From Cryobacterium luteum (lineage in GTDB: Bacteria > Actinomycetota > Actinomycetes > Actinomycetales > Microbacteriaceae): a stretch of 64,000 nucleotides of DNA. The position numbers and the translations under genes were made by a program. Below, piece after piece: positions 8,564-17,098 of the stretch (the stretch's first letter is position 1; every line of letters begins with the position of its first letter). The stretch is from positions 37,075 to 101,074 of the forward strand of contig NZ_FOCN01000012.1 in the NCBI RefSeq assembly GCF_900110125.1, given 5' to 3'. Under the pieces are notes generated by a model. That model saw only the letters and a list, made by a program, of their open reading frames with translations. It had not been told where the DNA came from and searched no databases.

Positions 8564-9343
8564 TCAAATCAGGCCGCGGACATACTCTTCGACGGTCACA
8601 CCGCGGGCTGCAGCCCGCTGAACCAACAGCCGGTGCTCGTCAGCGCTCAATGACAGCGTCACCCGGTGCAGCTCACCGTTGCTGCGAATCACGTCGGGGC
8701 CGTGCGGGTCGGTCAGGTCGCGATGGTCCTCGCCGATGTCATCGCCGAGGTCGTCGAAGGAGAACAACTCGTCGTGCGCGTAGGCACCGGCCCGTTCGGT
8801 GACCCGCTCTGTCGTGAGGGTCGGTGCGCTCTGCCCACCGGATACTGCCGCCCTGCTCGACGCCACCGGTTCGGGCGAACCCCCGCGAAACCCCGGTCCG
8901 GCCGGCGCGGACCGCCCGCGCTGGAACGCCTCGGCCGCACCGCGCGCGCGCACATCGGCGGCCTCGTTGAGCGGATGCCCGACGTGACCCTTCACCCATT
9001 CGAACCGGTACCGACGCCCCGCGATGGCCTCGTCGATCTCCTTGAGCAGGTCCAGGTTCATCACGGGCTTGCCGTCACCCTTGCGCCAGCCCTTGGCCTT
9101 CCAGCCCTTCATCCACTTGGTCACCGAATTGATCACGTACTGGCTGTCGCACAGGATGAGCAGGTCGTCGTCGAGGTGCGCGGTGGCCCGGAACAGCTCG
9201 AGTACGGCCTTCAGCTCGCCCTGGTTGTTGGTGGCGTGCTTCCAGCCGCCGGCCGCCCAACAGGAATCGTCGACGTACCAGGCCCAGCCGGCCGGTCCGG
9301 GGTTTCCGAGGGCAGAACCGTCGGCGGCGGCGGTGATCGTCAT
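8564..9343 (-). CDS. rnhA: Ribonuclease HI with an extra C-terminal ribbon-helix-helix-like segment
   Basis: Cytosolic endonuclease that cuts the RNA strand of RNA-DNA hybrids. Residues 1-145 are a complete RNase HI domain with the four acidic positions in place: AADGSALGNPG (Asp), NNQGELKAV (Glu), LCDSQYVINS (Asp) and HPLNEAADVRAR (Asp). The enzyme normally ends near residue 150, but this protein has 259. After a Gly/Ser/Ala-rich linker the last 35 residues (RVTLSLSADEHRLLVQRAA, then GVTVEEYVRGLI) look like a ribbon-helix-helix motif. AAAGG precedes the ATG at 9343. It is upstream of the DksA-like gene, 18 bases apart. The domain call is secure; the tail assignment is inference. Confidence 0.92.
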   Translation of the reverse strand: MTITAAADGSALGNPGPAGWAWYVDDSCWAAGGWKHATNNQGELKAVLELFRATAHLDDDLLILCDSQYVINSVTKWMKGWKAKGWRKGDGKPVMNLDLLKEIDEAIAGRRYRFEWVKGHVGHPLNEAADVRARGAAEAFQRGRSAPAGPGFRGGSPEPVASSRAAVSGGQSAPTLTTERVTERAGAYAHDELFSFDDLGDDIGEDHRDLTDPHGPDVIRSNGELHRVTLSLSADEHRLLVQRAAARGVTVEEYVRGLI

Positions 9344-9542
9344 GTGCGGGCCTTTCAAACAGCGTCCCGTTCGGGCGCAAGGTGTTCCAGTCTGCCACTT
9401 CGGGTATCCGCTGCCGGCATCATCGGGCGCAATCGGATTGTGTCCGTCATGTAACAGCGCCCCAACAACCCCCCGAACGGCCTGTGATCATCTGGTGATC
9501 GAAAGGTAACGGGTGTCACGGTTGCCGGAAACACACGCTGGC

Positions 9543-9548
9543 TAACGT
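9543..9548 (+). promoter_or_regulatory. -10 hexamer TAACGT of narK
   Basis: TAACGT sits seven bases before an in-frame ATG at 9556 and 55 bases before the ATG at 9604. TTGCCG (9522-9527) is a possible -35, but the spacer is only 15 bases. Confidence 0.4.
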
Positions 9549-9603
9549 CGAAGTCATGGTCAGCCGCTCGGGCTGCCTGCCGTTTCATTTCAAGGGGACT
9601 TCG

Positions 9604-11010
9604 ATGACATCCAGCACCGTTGAATCAGCACCGAACCTGATCGACACCGATAGGGCGGTGCTCGTACACCGTGCGGGTCGCTGGATCGACAATTGGAATC
9701 CCGAGAACAAGAAACAGTGGGACCGGGGCGGTAAGCTCATCGCCGCCCGCAACCTCAAATGGTCGATCTTCGCTGAGTTCCTCGGTTTTGTGGTCTGGCA
9801 GCTGTGGAGCATCGTCGTGGTGTCGCTGCCGGCCGCCGGCTTCACCTTTTCCATCACCGAGGTGTTCTGGCTCATCTCGATGCCGAGCCTCGTCGGCGCG
9901 ACCCTGCGTTTTCCGTACACCTTCATGGTGCCCAAATTCGGTGGCCGCAACTGGACCATCATCTCGGCCGGGCTGCTGCTGATCCCGTCGATCGCCCTCG
10001 GCTTCTGCGTTGGCAACCCCGACACCCCGTTCGGTGTGATGCTGTTCGTCGCCGCCCTGGCCGGTTTCGGCGGCGGCAACTTCGCCAGCTCGATGTCGAA
10101 CATCACCTATTTCTACCCGCAGAGCCAAAAGGGTTACGCGCTCGGCCTGAACGCCGCCGGCGGCAACCTCGGCGCCTCGATGGCCCAGCTCATCGTGCCG
10201 ATCGTGATCACCCTCGGCGCCGTCGGAACACTGAACATATCTTTCGCCGGCTGGTTCTGGATCCCGTTCATCCTCGTCGCCATGTGGGGTGCCTGGAAGT
10301 ATATGGACAACCTCACCAACGCCAAGGCCGACTTCGCCGGGTCGATCGCGGCGATCAAGGAACCGCACTTCTGGATTCTTGCCGTGCTGTACATCGGCAC
10401 CTTCGGCTCCTTCATCGGCTTCGCGAGCGTGTTCCCCAAGCTCATCGCCGACCAGTTCCCGACCTATTCCACCTTCCAGGTCGCGTCGGCCTCCCTGTCG
10501 CTCGCGTTCATCGGTGCCCTCGTCGGTTCGCTGGCCCGCCCGGCCGGCGGTCGCCTGGCCGACCGCTTCGGCGGGGCATCCGTCACGGTCGCTGCTTTCG
10601 GCGTGATGGCCGTCGGCGCCCTCGTGGTCGTCGCGGTGCTGCCGCTCGGTAACTTCTGGGCGTTCCTCGGCAGCTTTCTGCTCATCTTCGTAGCGACCGG
10701 CATCGGCAATGGCTCGACCTACCGCATGATCCCGAGCGTGTTCTCGGCCCGCAGCGGCGTGAAAGACGCCCACCAGAACTCGGGCGACGTCAACACGCAG
10801 CGCAAAACAGCCGCAGCCCTCGGCCTCATCTCCGCCGTCGGCGCCTACGGCGGGTTCATCATCCCGCAGGTACTCGGCTTCTCCAAAACCAGCACCGGCG
10901 ACTATTCCAGCGCCATCTACGCCTTCGCGCTCGCCTACGTGGTCATGATGTGCGTCACCGCCTTCGTCTACCTGCGCCGCGGTTCCTCCGTCGCCGGCCA
11001 GAAGATCTAG
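9604..11010 (+). CDS. narK: Nitrate/nitrite transporter, NarK/NasA type
   Basis: A 468-residue MFS membrane protein of the nitrate/nitrite porter family that brings nitrate into the cell or exchanges nitrite. The family's glycine-rich nitrate signature is visible in helix 5 (GLNAAGGNLGASMAQ). The MFS loop GGRLADRFGG lies between helices 8 and 9, and GDVNTQRKTAAALGLISAVGAYGG marks the second half. AAGGGGA precedes the ATG at 9604, but an in-frame ATG at 9556, seven bases after a -10 hexamer, could give a 484-residue leaderless form. It heads a nitrate cluster, followed seven bases later by the reductase gene. Confidence 0.93.
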   Translation: MTSSTVESAPNLIDTDRAVLVHRAGRWIDNWNPENKKQWDRGGKLIAARNLKWSIFAEFLGFVVWQLWSIVVVSLPAAGFTFSITEVFWLISMPSLVGATLRFPYTFMVPKFGGRNWTIISAGLLLIPSIALGFCVGNPDTPFGVMLFVAALAGFGGGNFASSMSNITYFYPQSQKGYALGLNAAGGNLGASMAQLIVPIVITLGAVGTLNISFAGWFWIPFILVAMWGAWKYMDNLTNAKADFAGSIAAIKEPHFWILAVLYIGTFGSFIGFASVFPKLIADQFPTYSTFQVASASLSLAFIGALVGSLARPAGGRLADRFGGASVTVAAFGVMAVGALVVVAVLPLGNFWAFLGSFLLIFVATGIGNGSTYRMIPSVFSARSGVKDAHQNSGDVNTQRKTAAALGLISAVGAYGGFIIPQVLGFSKTSTGDYSSAIYAFALAYVVMMCVTAFVYLRRGSSVAGQKI

Positions 11011-11017
11011 GCATCCC

Positions 11018-13141
11018 TTGCCCGGCACCCGAACCCACTGCCCGTACTGCGCCCTGCAGTGCGCGATGATGCTGAACCCCTCTCCAACGGATGCCGACGC
11101 GGTGACGGTGGCCGGCCGGGACTTTCCGACCAACCGGGGCGGCCTGTGCAAGAAAGGCTGGACCGCCGCCGAATTGCTCGTCTCCCCGGACCGCGTCCTG
11201 GAACCGCTGTTGCGGCAGCCCGACGGTTCTTTCGAACCGGCGTCCTGGAGCGATGCACTCGACCTCGTCGCCGCGAAACTGCGCGGCACCCGGGCCGAGC
11301 ACGGGGCCGACGCGGTCGGCGTGTTCGGCGGTGGGGGACTGACCAACGAGAAGGCCTACCAGCTCGGCAAGTTCACCAGGGTGGCGCTCGGTTCGAGCCG
11401 CATCGACTACAACGGCCGGTTCTGCATGTCGAGCGCCGCGGCCGCCGGCAACCGGGCGTTCGGCCTCGATCGCGGGCTCCCGTTTCGCGTCCACGATCTC
11501 GATACGGCCGACACCATCCTCATTCTCGGCTCCAACGTGGCGCAGACCATGCCGCCGTTCATCGGCCACCTCGAGGGGGCCCGCGCTGCCGGCGGCCTCG
11601 TCGTCGTCGACCCGCGCCGCACCGCGACCGCCCGGCTCACCGATAACGGCGCCGGCATGCACGTGCAGCCGACTCCCGGCAGCGACCTCGTGCTGCTGCT
11701 CGGCCTGACCCACCTCGTCATCGCCAAGAAACTCACCGACCAGCACTACCTCCACGCCCGCACCACCGGGTTCGACGCGGTACGCCGCAGCGTGAACCAG
11801 TGGTGGCCAACCCGCGTGCAGGAACACACCGGCGTTCCGGTCTGGCAGCTGCGCGAACTCGCCCGCCGCCTGGCGGCAGGGGCTGCCCGCGGACAAGCGA
11901 CCGGCAACGGTACCTACATTCTCACCGGGCGCGGCGTCGAGCAGCACGTCGACGGCACCGACACGGCCACCGCGGCGATCAACCTCAGCCTCGTGCTCGG
12001 CCTCGTCGGCACGACGCACTCCGGCTACGGCACCCTCACCGGCCAGGGCAACGGGCAGGGCGGCCGCGAACACGGGCAGAAGTGCGACCAGCTGCCCGGC
12101 TACCGCAAGATCAGCGATCCCGCTGCCCGCGCGCACGTCGCCGGGGTCTGGAGCGTCGACCCGGACAGCCTGCCCGGCGTCGGCCTGCCCGCGGTCGAGC
12201 TGCTCGGCGCGCTCGGCGAGCCGGGCGGCATCCGCTGCCTGCTCGTGCACGGTTCCAATGTCGTCGTCTCCGCGCCGAACGCGAACCGGGTGCGAGCCGC
12301 CCTGAAAACCCTGGATTTTCTGGTCGTGGCCGACTTTTTCTTCTCCGAAACCGCGGTGCTCGCCGACGTGGTGCTGCCGGTTACGCAGTGGGCCGAGGAG
12401 GAAGGCACGATGACGTCGCTCGAGGGTCGCGTCATCCGGCGCCGGCTGGCGGTCGCTGCACCCGAGGGTGTGCGCAGCGAACTGTGGATCTGGCAGGAAC
12501 TCGCCCGCCGCCTCGACTCGGCGTCGACCTTCAGCGCCGAAGCCGGTGAGGTGTTCGATGAACTCTGTCGAGCGTCGGCGGGTGGCCTGGCCGACTATTC
12601 CGGGCTCAGCTATGAGCTGCTCGACTCCGAAGAGCCGGCCTTCTGGCCGTATCCCGCAGGGTCCACCGGAACGCCCCGCCTATTTCTTGACCGCTTTGCC
12701 CACCCCGACGGCCGCGCCCACCTCGTCGCCGTCCAGGCCCGTCGCCTCGGTGCACCGGCGCAGGTCGACGGCACCCTCACGCTGATCACCGGCCGCCTGC
12801 TCGAGCACTACCAAAGCGGCACCCAGACCCGGCGGGTGCGCGAGCTCGCCGACGCCCAGCCGGAGGCCCGACTGCAGCTGCACCCGGCTACCGCTGAGCA
12901 GCTCGGCATCATCGACGAGGCCTGGGTCGAGGTCAGCAACGACCGGGGAACGGTGCGCTGCCGGGCCCAGGTGAGCACCGACATCCGCTTTGACACGGTC
13001 TTTCTGCCGTTTCACTTTGCCGGCGATCAGCGTGCCAACCTGCTGACGGACGACGAGACCGATCCCGTGAGCGGTATGCCCGAATTCAAGAAGACGACCG
13101 TTCGAGTGCGTGCGCTCGTGGAAGCAGGCGCCCATGTCTGA
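11018..13141 (+). CDS. Assimilatory nitrate reductase catalytic subunit, molybdopterin oxidoreductase
   Basis: A 707-residue cytosolic enzyme reducing nitrate to nitrite with a bis-MGD molybdenum cofactor and one [4Fe-4S] cluster. The N-terminal cluster ligands are CPYCALQC at residues 8-15 with the fourth Cys in GLCKKGW near 46. NGRFCMSSAAAAGNRAFG near 130 matches the cofactor-binding segment of NasA/NasC-type reductases. The C-terminal molydop-binding domain starts near 590. There is no Tat signal, as expected for an assimilatory enzyme. The only plausible start is TTG 11018, with no good ribosome-binding site, so expression probably depends on translation of narK seven bases upstream. Its last eight bases overlap the next gene. 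Confidence 0.92.
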   Translation: MPGTRTHCPYCALQCAMMLNPSPTDADAVTVAGRDFPTNRGGLCKKGWTAAELLVSPDRVLEPLLRQPDGSFEPASWSDALDLVAAKLRGTRAEHGADAVGVFGGGGLTNEKAYQLGKFTRVALGSSRIDYNGRFCMSSAAAAGNRAFGLDRGLPFRVHDLDTADTILILGSNVAQTMPPFIGHLEGARAAGGLVVVDPRRTATARLTDNGAGMHVQPTPGSDLVLLLGLTHLVIAKKLTDQHYLHARTTGFDAVRRSVNQWWPTRVQEHTGVPVWQLRELARRLAAGAARGQATGNGTYILTGRGVEQHVDGTDTATAAINLSLVLGLVGTTHSGYGTLTGQGNGQGGREHGQKCDQLPGYRKISDPAARAHVAGVWSVDPDSLPGVGLPAVELLGALGEPGGIRCLLVHGSNVVVSAPNANRVRAALKTLDFLVVADFFFSETAVLADVVLPVTQWAEEEGTMTSLEGRVIRRRLAVAAPEGVRSELWIWQELARRLDSASTFSAEAGEVFDELCRASAGGLADYSGLSYELLDSEEPAFWPYPAGSTGTPRLFLDRFAHPDGRAHLVAVQARRLGAPAQVDGTLTLITGRLLEHYQSGTQTRRVRELADAQPEARLQLHPATAEQLGIIDEAWVEVSNDRGTVRCRAQVSTDIRFDTVFLPFHFAGDQRANLLTDDETDPVSGMPEFKKTTVRVRALVEAGAHV

Positions 13142-14762
13142 ACACCGGAACCCTGAGCACATCGTGCTGGTCGGCTACGGCCCGGTCGGTGCCCGTTTCG
13201 TCGACGAGCTGCTGCCGCTTGTGCGGCAGGGCGCGGCGACGCTGACCGTAGTCGGGGCCGAGAGCGCGGACGCCTACAACCGGGTGCTCATCGCCGAATA
13301 TGCCGTCGGCAACGCCGACCGGGAGAGCCTGGATATCACCGACCCGCTCGCCGCCCGGGAGGCCGGCGTGCACCTGCGCCTGGGCCTGAGCGTCACGGCC
13401 ATCCTCCGCAGTCGCCGTGCGGTGTCGCTCAGCGATGGCACGCTGTTGCGCTACGACCGGCTCGTGCTCGCCACCGGCGCCCGTGCCAACGTGCCCACCC
13501 TCGACGGCGTCACCCGTGTGCGCCGCGATCGCCAGGCGCCGCCAGCGGATGCCGCCACCCTCGACACCAGCGGCGCCCCACTCCCGCGCGGGGTCACCGT
13601 GCTGCGTGACCTCGACGATGCGAGGCGGGTGCTCGCGGCCGTGACTGCCGGAGCCCGCATCGTCGTGCTCGGCGCGGGCGTGCTCGGTATGGAGATTGCC
13701 CTCGCTGCGGCGACCGCCGGTGCCCAGGCCTGCGTGGTTTATCACGGCGAGATTCCCATGGCACGCAACCTCGACCGCGGCGGCGGCAGCGTGCTCGCGC
13801 AGAGCGCCCGCCGGGCCGGCGTGACCATGGTCAACCACTCTCGCGCCGAGAGCCTGCTCTTTCACCAGGACGACGACGGAGTGGACCGGTTCGACGCCCT
13901 GATCTGTGCTGACGGCAAGCAGATCCACGGCGACCTGCTGCTGCTCTCCTGCGGTGTCGGCGCCCGTACCGAGCTGGCCCAGTTGGCGGCCCTGCCGGTG
14001 TCGACCGGAATCCTGGTCGACGAAAACCTGCAGAGTTGGGGCGACCCGCAGGTCTACGCGATCGGCGACTGCGCGCACGTGGCTCCTGCGCCTCGCGCCG
14101 GCGATTCCACGGCGCGTCCGACCGGCGGGCCGAGCGGCCTGATCGGTCCGGGCTGGCGCCAGGCCGACTGGCTGGCCGCGCGGTTCACGGCCGAGCTGTT
14201 GAACCGGGAGGCGGCGCTGTCGCTGGCGGCGGCGACGCCTGCCGTGGTCATGCTCAAGGCCGAGGGCGTCGATGTCGTGTCGGTCGGCAACACGGCCGCT
14301 GACCCGTGGGATGCCGGTCTTGACGAACATGCCGCCGGGTGCTCCGGCGCCCCGGTGCGCGTCGCACAGTGGGCCGACCCCGAAGCCGGTCGTTACGTGA
14401 AGATGGTCACCCGCCACGGCATTCTCGAGGGCTTCGTCTGCGTCGGTATGCCGCGCACGGCCGCCGAGCTGACCCTGCTGTTCGAGCGCGGCAGCGAACT
14501 GCCGGCCGATCGCTCTGTGTTGCTGCGCTACGACGGACCGGACTATGAGCCATCCGCCGGCAGCGCGTTCGCGCTCGATGCAACCATCTGCTGGTGCAAC
14601 GGCGTCACCGTCGGCGCCATCACCGAGGCGGCTGAGGCCGGCAACGCCACCGTCGCCTGCATCGGCGCGGCCACCCGAGCCGGCACCGGCTGTGGCGGCT
14701 GCACAACGCGCATCGGCGACGTTCTCGAGCATTTCCGGGCAGCGGAATCCACCCCGGGATAG
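13134..14762 (+). CDS. FAD/NAD(P)-dependent oxidoreductase with BFD-type [2Fe-2S] domain, NasB-like electron donor
   Basis: A 542-residue flavoprotein, probably passing electrons from NAD(P)H to the nitrate reductase. The N-terminal FAD-binding motif is VGYGPVGARF, a second Rossmann motif VLGAGVLGMEIALA lies near residue 180, and VYAIGDCAHV near 305 closes the FAD site. The C-terminal 60 residues hold CWC...CGGC, the ligand set of a BFD-like [2Fe-2S] domain. The arrangement matches NasB and the N-terminal half of NirB; the sirohaem nitrite reductase part of NirB is absent. The ATG at 13134 overlaps the upstream stop by eight bases, implying translational coupling. An imperfect AT-rich hairpin (14777-14792) follows the stop. 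Confidence 0.88.
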   Translation: MSEHRNPEHIVLVGYGPVGARFVDELLPLVRQGAATLTVVGAESADAYNRVLIAEYAVGNADRESLDITDPLAAREAGVHLRLGLSVTAILRSRRAVSLSDGTLLRYDRLVLATGARANVPTLDGVTRVRRDRQAPPADAATLDTSGAPLPRGVTVLRDLDDARRVLAAVTAGARIVVLGAGVLGMEIALAAATAGAQACVVYHGEIPMARNLDRGGGSVLAQSARRAGVTMVNHSRAESLLFHQDDDGVDRFDALICADGKQIHGDLLLLSCGVGARTELAQLAALPVSTGILVDENLQSWGDPQVYAIGDCAHVAPAPRAGDSTARPTGGPSGLIGPGWRQADWLAARFTAELLNREAALSLAAATPAVVMLKAEGVDVVSVGNTAADPWDAGLDEHAAGCSGAPVRVAQWADPEAGRYVKMVTRHGILEGFVCVGMPRTAAELTLLFERGSELPADRSVLLRYDGPDYEPSAGSAFALDATICWCNGVTVGAITEAAEAGNATVACIGAATRAGTGCGGCTTRIGDVLEHFRAAESTPG

Positions 14763-14847
14763 GCATCCGTCTCAGGCTTTTCTCGGGAAAAGGTTACAGC
14801 CGGAGCACATGCTGAGCTTTGCCCGGTTGTGTCGGCGGTGCGGCGGT

Positions 14848-14853
14848 TACACT
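14848..14853 (+). promoter_or_regulatory. Possible -10 hexamer TACACT of tatA
   Basis: TACACT lies 36 bases before tatA, with TTGTGT (14827-14832) upstream at a short 15-base spacing. A GAGGGAG ribosome-binding site follows before the ATG. Confidence 0.35.
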
Positions 14854-14888
14854 GCTGCACGACCGACTTAATTCGAGGGAGAATTCGC

Positions 14889-15095
14889 ATGCTTCAAAAC
14901 CTGACCGGCTGGCACTTTCTGGTCATTCTCGTCGTGATCCTGCTGTTGTTCGGCGCTCCGAAGCTGCCAGGGCTGGCCCGCAGCCTCGGCCAATCCATGA
15001 AGATCTTCAAGAGCGAGATCACGCCGGACCGCACCGAGGATCACCCATCCGAGGCCGGCACCGACTCGAGCGGCGCCCCGAACCCGAAGGCCTAG
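14889..15095 (+). CDS. tatA: Twin-arginine translocase subunit TatA
   Basis: A 68-residue membrane protein that forms the protein-conducting element of the Tat pathway. It has one N-terminal membrane helix ([14 protein letters not shown]), a hinge [13 protein letters not shown] that is diagnostic for TatA/E, an amphipathic helix and a short acidic tail. The ATG at 14889 follows GAGGGAG and gives the usual TatA N-terminus. TatC begins six bases downstream. No TatB is seen in the window. Confidence 0.95.
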   Translation: MLQNLTGWHFLVILVVILLLFGAPKLPGLARSLGQSMKIFKSEITPDRTEDHPSEAGTDSSGAPNPKA

Positions 15096-15101
15096 GCCCA
15101 G

Positions 15102-15893
15102 ATGGTCGCGCAGGGGGTGCGCAGCGAGAAGAGCACGATGTCGCTTGGGCAGCACCTGCTGGAACTGCGCAAGCGACTGTTCCTGGCGGCGATCGGTATT
15201 CTGGTCGGCGCGGTCGCCGGCTGGCTGCTCTCGAGTCTGGTCTGGGATGGTCTGCGTGAACCCATCTACGCCATCGTGCGCGCCCAGAACCGCAACGCGC
15301 AAATCAACTATCCCGACATCACGAGTGCTTTCGACCTCAAACTGCGCATCTCGTTCTACGTGGGTTTGATCGTATCGAGCCCGGTGTGGTTGTACCAGAT
15401 CTTCGCTTTTCTCACCCCGGGGCTCACCCGCCGGGAAAAGCAGTACACCTTCGGTTTCTTCTTCACGGCCGTACCGCTGTTTTTGGCGGGGTGCGCGGCC
15501 GGCTGGTACGTGCTGCCGCACGTGGTGGAGCTGATGACGAGTTTTGCGCCGCAACAAGATGCCGCGCTCATCAATGCGCAGAACTATTTCGACTTCGTGC
15601 TCAAACTCATGATCGCCATCGGGATAGCGTTCGTGCTGCCGGTGTTCATCGTGCTGCTGAACTTTGCCGGTGTGATCAGCTCCCGCTCCATCATCAAATC
15701 CTGGCGGGTGGCCATACTGGTCATCATTTTGTTCACCGCGATCGCGACGCCGGCGGCCGACGTCGTGTCGATGTTCCTGCTCGCCGTTCCCATGGTGGTT
15801 CTCTACTTTGCCGCCTACGGCATCGCCGTGCTGCACGATCGTCGGGCCGCACGGCGGATGCCCCCGGTCGGTGTCGACGGTCTGTTGCTCTGA
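15102..15893 (+). CDS. tatC: Twin-arginine translocase subunit TatC
   Basis: A 263-residue membrane protein with six predicted helices, the receptor for twin-arginine signal peptides. The N-terminal MSLGQHLLELRKRLFLA is the TatC signature containing the conserved LRKR, and the family loop FFLTPGLTRREKQY-like segment (FAFLTPGLTRREKQYTF) follows helix 2. The ATG at 15102 is used here. The ATG at 15138, which begins exactly at MSLGQHLLELR, fits family alignments as well. It is the second gene of the tat operon and lies 127 bases before a Tat-substrate gene. Confidence 0.95.
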   Translation: MVAQGVRSEKSTMSLGQHLLELRKRLFLAAIGILVGAVAGWLLSSLVWDGLREPIYAIVRAQNRNAQINYPDITSAFDLKLRISFYVGLIVSSPVWLYQIFAFLTPGLTRREKQYTFGFFFTAVPLFLAGCAAGWYVLPHVVELMTSFAPQQDAALINAQNYFDFVLKLMIAIGIAFVLPVFIVLLNFAGVISSRSIIKSWRVAILVIILFTAIATPAADVVSMFLLAVPMVVLYFAAYGIAVLHDRRAARRMPPVGVDGLLL

Positions 15894-16020
15894 CTCCCAC
15901 GGTCCTTATCGTTTGCTTACGTACTTTGTCCAGTCATTCAGGAGATTGCTTTGCGCGGGTAGGTTGCCGGTGTTACGTCCGACACACCCGGCATATTCGC
16001 CCAACGACAGGAGAACAAGG

Positions 16021-16977
16021 ATGTTCGATCAGAGTTTCATTACCAACGCCATCAACCGCAGCGCCGAGAATTCCTCGGACCGGAGAAACTTTCTGCGGGC
16101 CGCCGGTGTTGCCGGTTTCGGAGTAGGGGCGGCAGTGTTCGCTTCGGGCGGACCTGCCCTGGCTGCCGAAGCGGCCGCTGTCCCGGCCGCCGCGCCGAGT
16201 GACGCATCCATTCTGAACTTCGCCCTCAACCTCGAATACCTTGAGGCCGAGTTCTACCTGCGGGCGACCACCGGCAGTGGGCTGCCCGACAATCTGACCA
16301 CGGGAACCGGAACCCGAGGCGGCGTGACCGGTGGTCGCATGGTGAACTTCAAGACCGGAATCATCAAAAAGTACGCCGATGAGATCGCCGCCGATGAAAA
16401 GGCCCACGTGGCCTTCCTTCGGTCCGCGCTCGGAAGCGTCGCCGTGTCCCGCCCGAAGATCAACCTCGACGCGAGTTTCACCGCCGCCGCGCTGGCGGCC
16501 GGGTTGGTCAAGCCGGGTCAGAAATTCGACGTCTACGCGAACGAGGCGAATTTTCTGTTCGGTGCGTTCATCTTCGAGGACGTCGGAGTCACCGCCTACA
16601 AGGGCGCGGCACCGCTCATCTCTAACAAGACGTTTTTGGAGGCGGCCGCCGGCCTGCTCGCGGTCGAGGCCTACCACGCCGGAGTCATCCGCAGCACGCT
16701 CTACGCGCTCGGAATTGCACTGCCCTCGGTGTACACGACCGCACAAGCCATCTCCGATGTGCGCGACGCCGTCGACGGCAGGGCCGATCTCGACCAGGGC
16801 ATCGGCAATGCGTCGAGGGCCAACCTCGTGCCGACCGACGCCAACGGCCTGGCCTACAGCCGCAGTGCCGCCCAGGTGCTCAACATCACCTACCTCAATG
16901 CGGCGCCGGTGCGCTCCGGTGGGTTCTTCCCGGCCGGAGTGAACGGTGTCATCAACATGAGCGGCGCCAACGGCTAA
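16021..16977 (+). CDS. Tat-exported ferritin-like domain protein
   Basis: A 318-residue protein with an N-terminal twin-arginine signal: DRRNFLRAAGVAGFGVGAA near residues 20-38, ending in an ALA-type cleavage site near 46. The mature part starts with ILNFALNLEYLEAEFYLRA, the signature of the Ferritin_2 family of exported four-helix proteins, with further Glu and His positions (DEKAHVAFLRSAL near 125, EAYHAGVIRSTLYAL near 220) suited to a metal site. Function of this family is not established. GGAG precedes the ATG at 16021. The tat genes just upstream suggest it is a local Tat client. A strong terminator follows. Confidence 0.88.
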   Translation: MFDQSFITNAINRSAENSSDRRNFLRAAGVAGFGVGAAVFASGGPALAAEAAAVPAAAPSDASILNFALNLEYLEAEFYLRATTGSGLPDNLTTGTGTRGGVTGGRMVNFKTGIIKKYADEIAADEKAHVAFLRSALGSVAVSRPKINLDASFTAAALAAGLVKPGQKFDVYANEANFLFGAFIFEDVGVTAYKGAAPLISNKTFLEAAAGLLAVEAYHAGVIRSTLYALGIALPSVYTTAQAISDVRDAVDGRADLDQGIGNASRANLVPTDANGLAYSRSAAQVLNITYLNAAPVRSGGFFPAGVNGVINMSGANG

Positions 16978-16994
16978 ATTCGGCGTAGCGCGGT

Positions 16995-17028
16995 ACGCGG
17001 GGGTTCCAGCCACGCCGAACTCCCGCGT
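16995..17028 (+). terminator. Rho-independent-like terminator
   Basis: Arms ACGCGGGGGTTC and GAACTCCCGCGT pair over 12 positions with one G-U wobble and a 10-base loop, 18 bases after the ferritin-like gene. There is no U-run, as is usual in high-GC Actinobacteria. Confidence 0.75.
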
Positions 17029-17098
17029 TCCGGCGCACCACCCGAGCGGTGGACGACGTGAGTGTCCCGCATCCGCTCAACGGTGTTTTACTGGTGCC

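Noticed and set aside
9625..11346. A long minus-strand frame antisense to narK and the start of the nitrate reductase gene
   Set aside because: Composition is typical of a GC-driven antisense frame, and the plus strand has clear NarK and reductase motifs.
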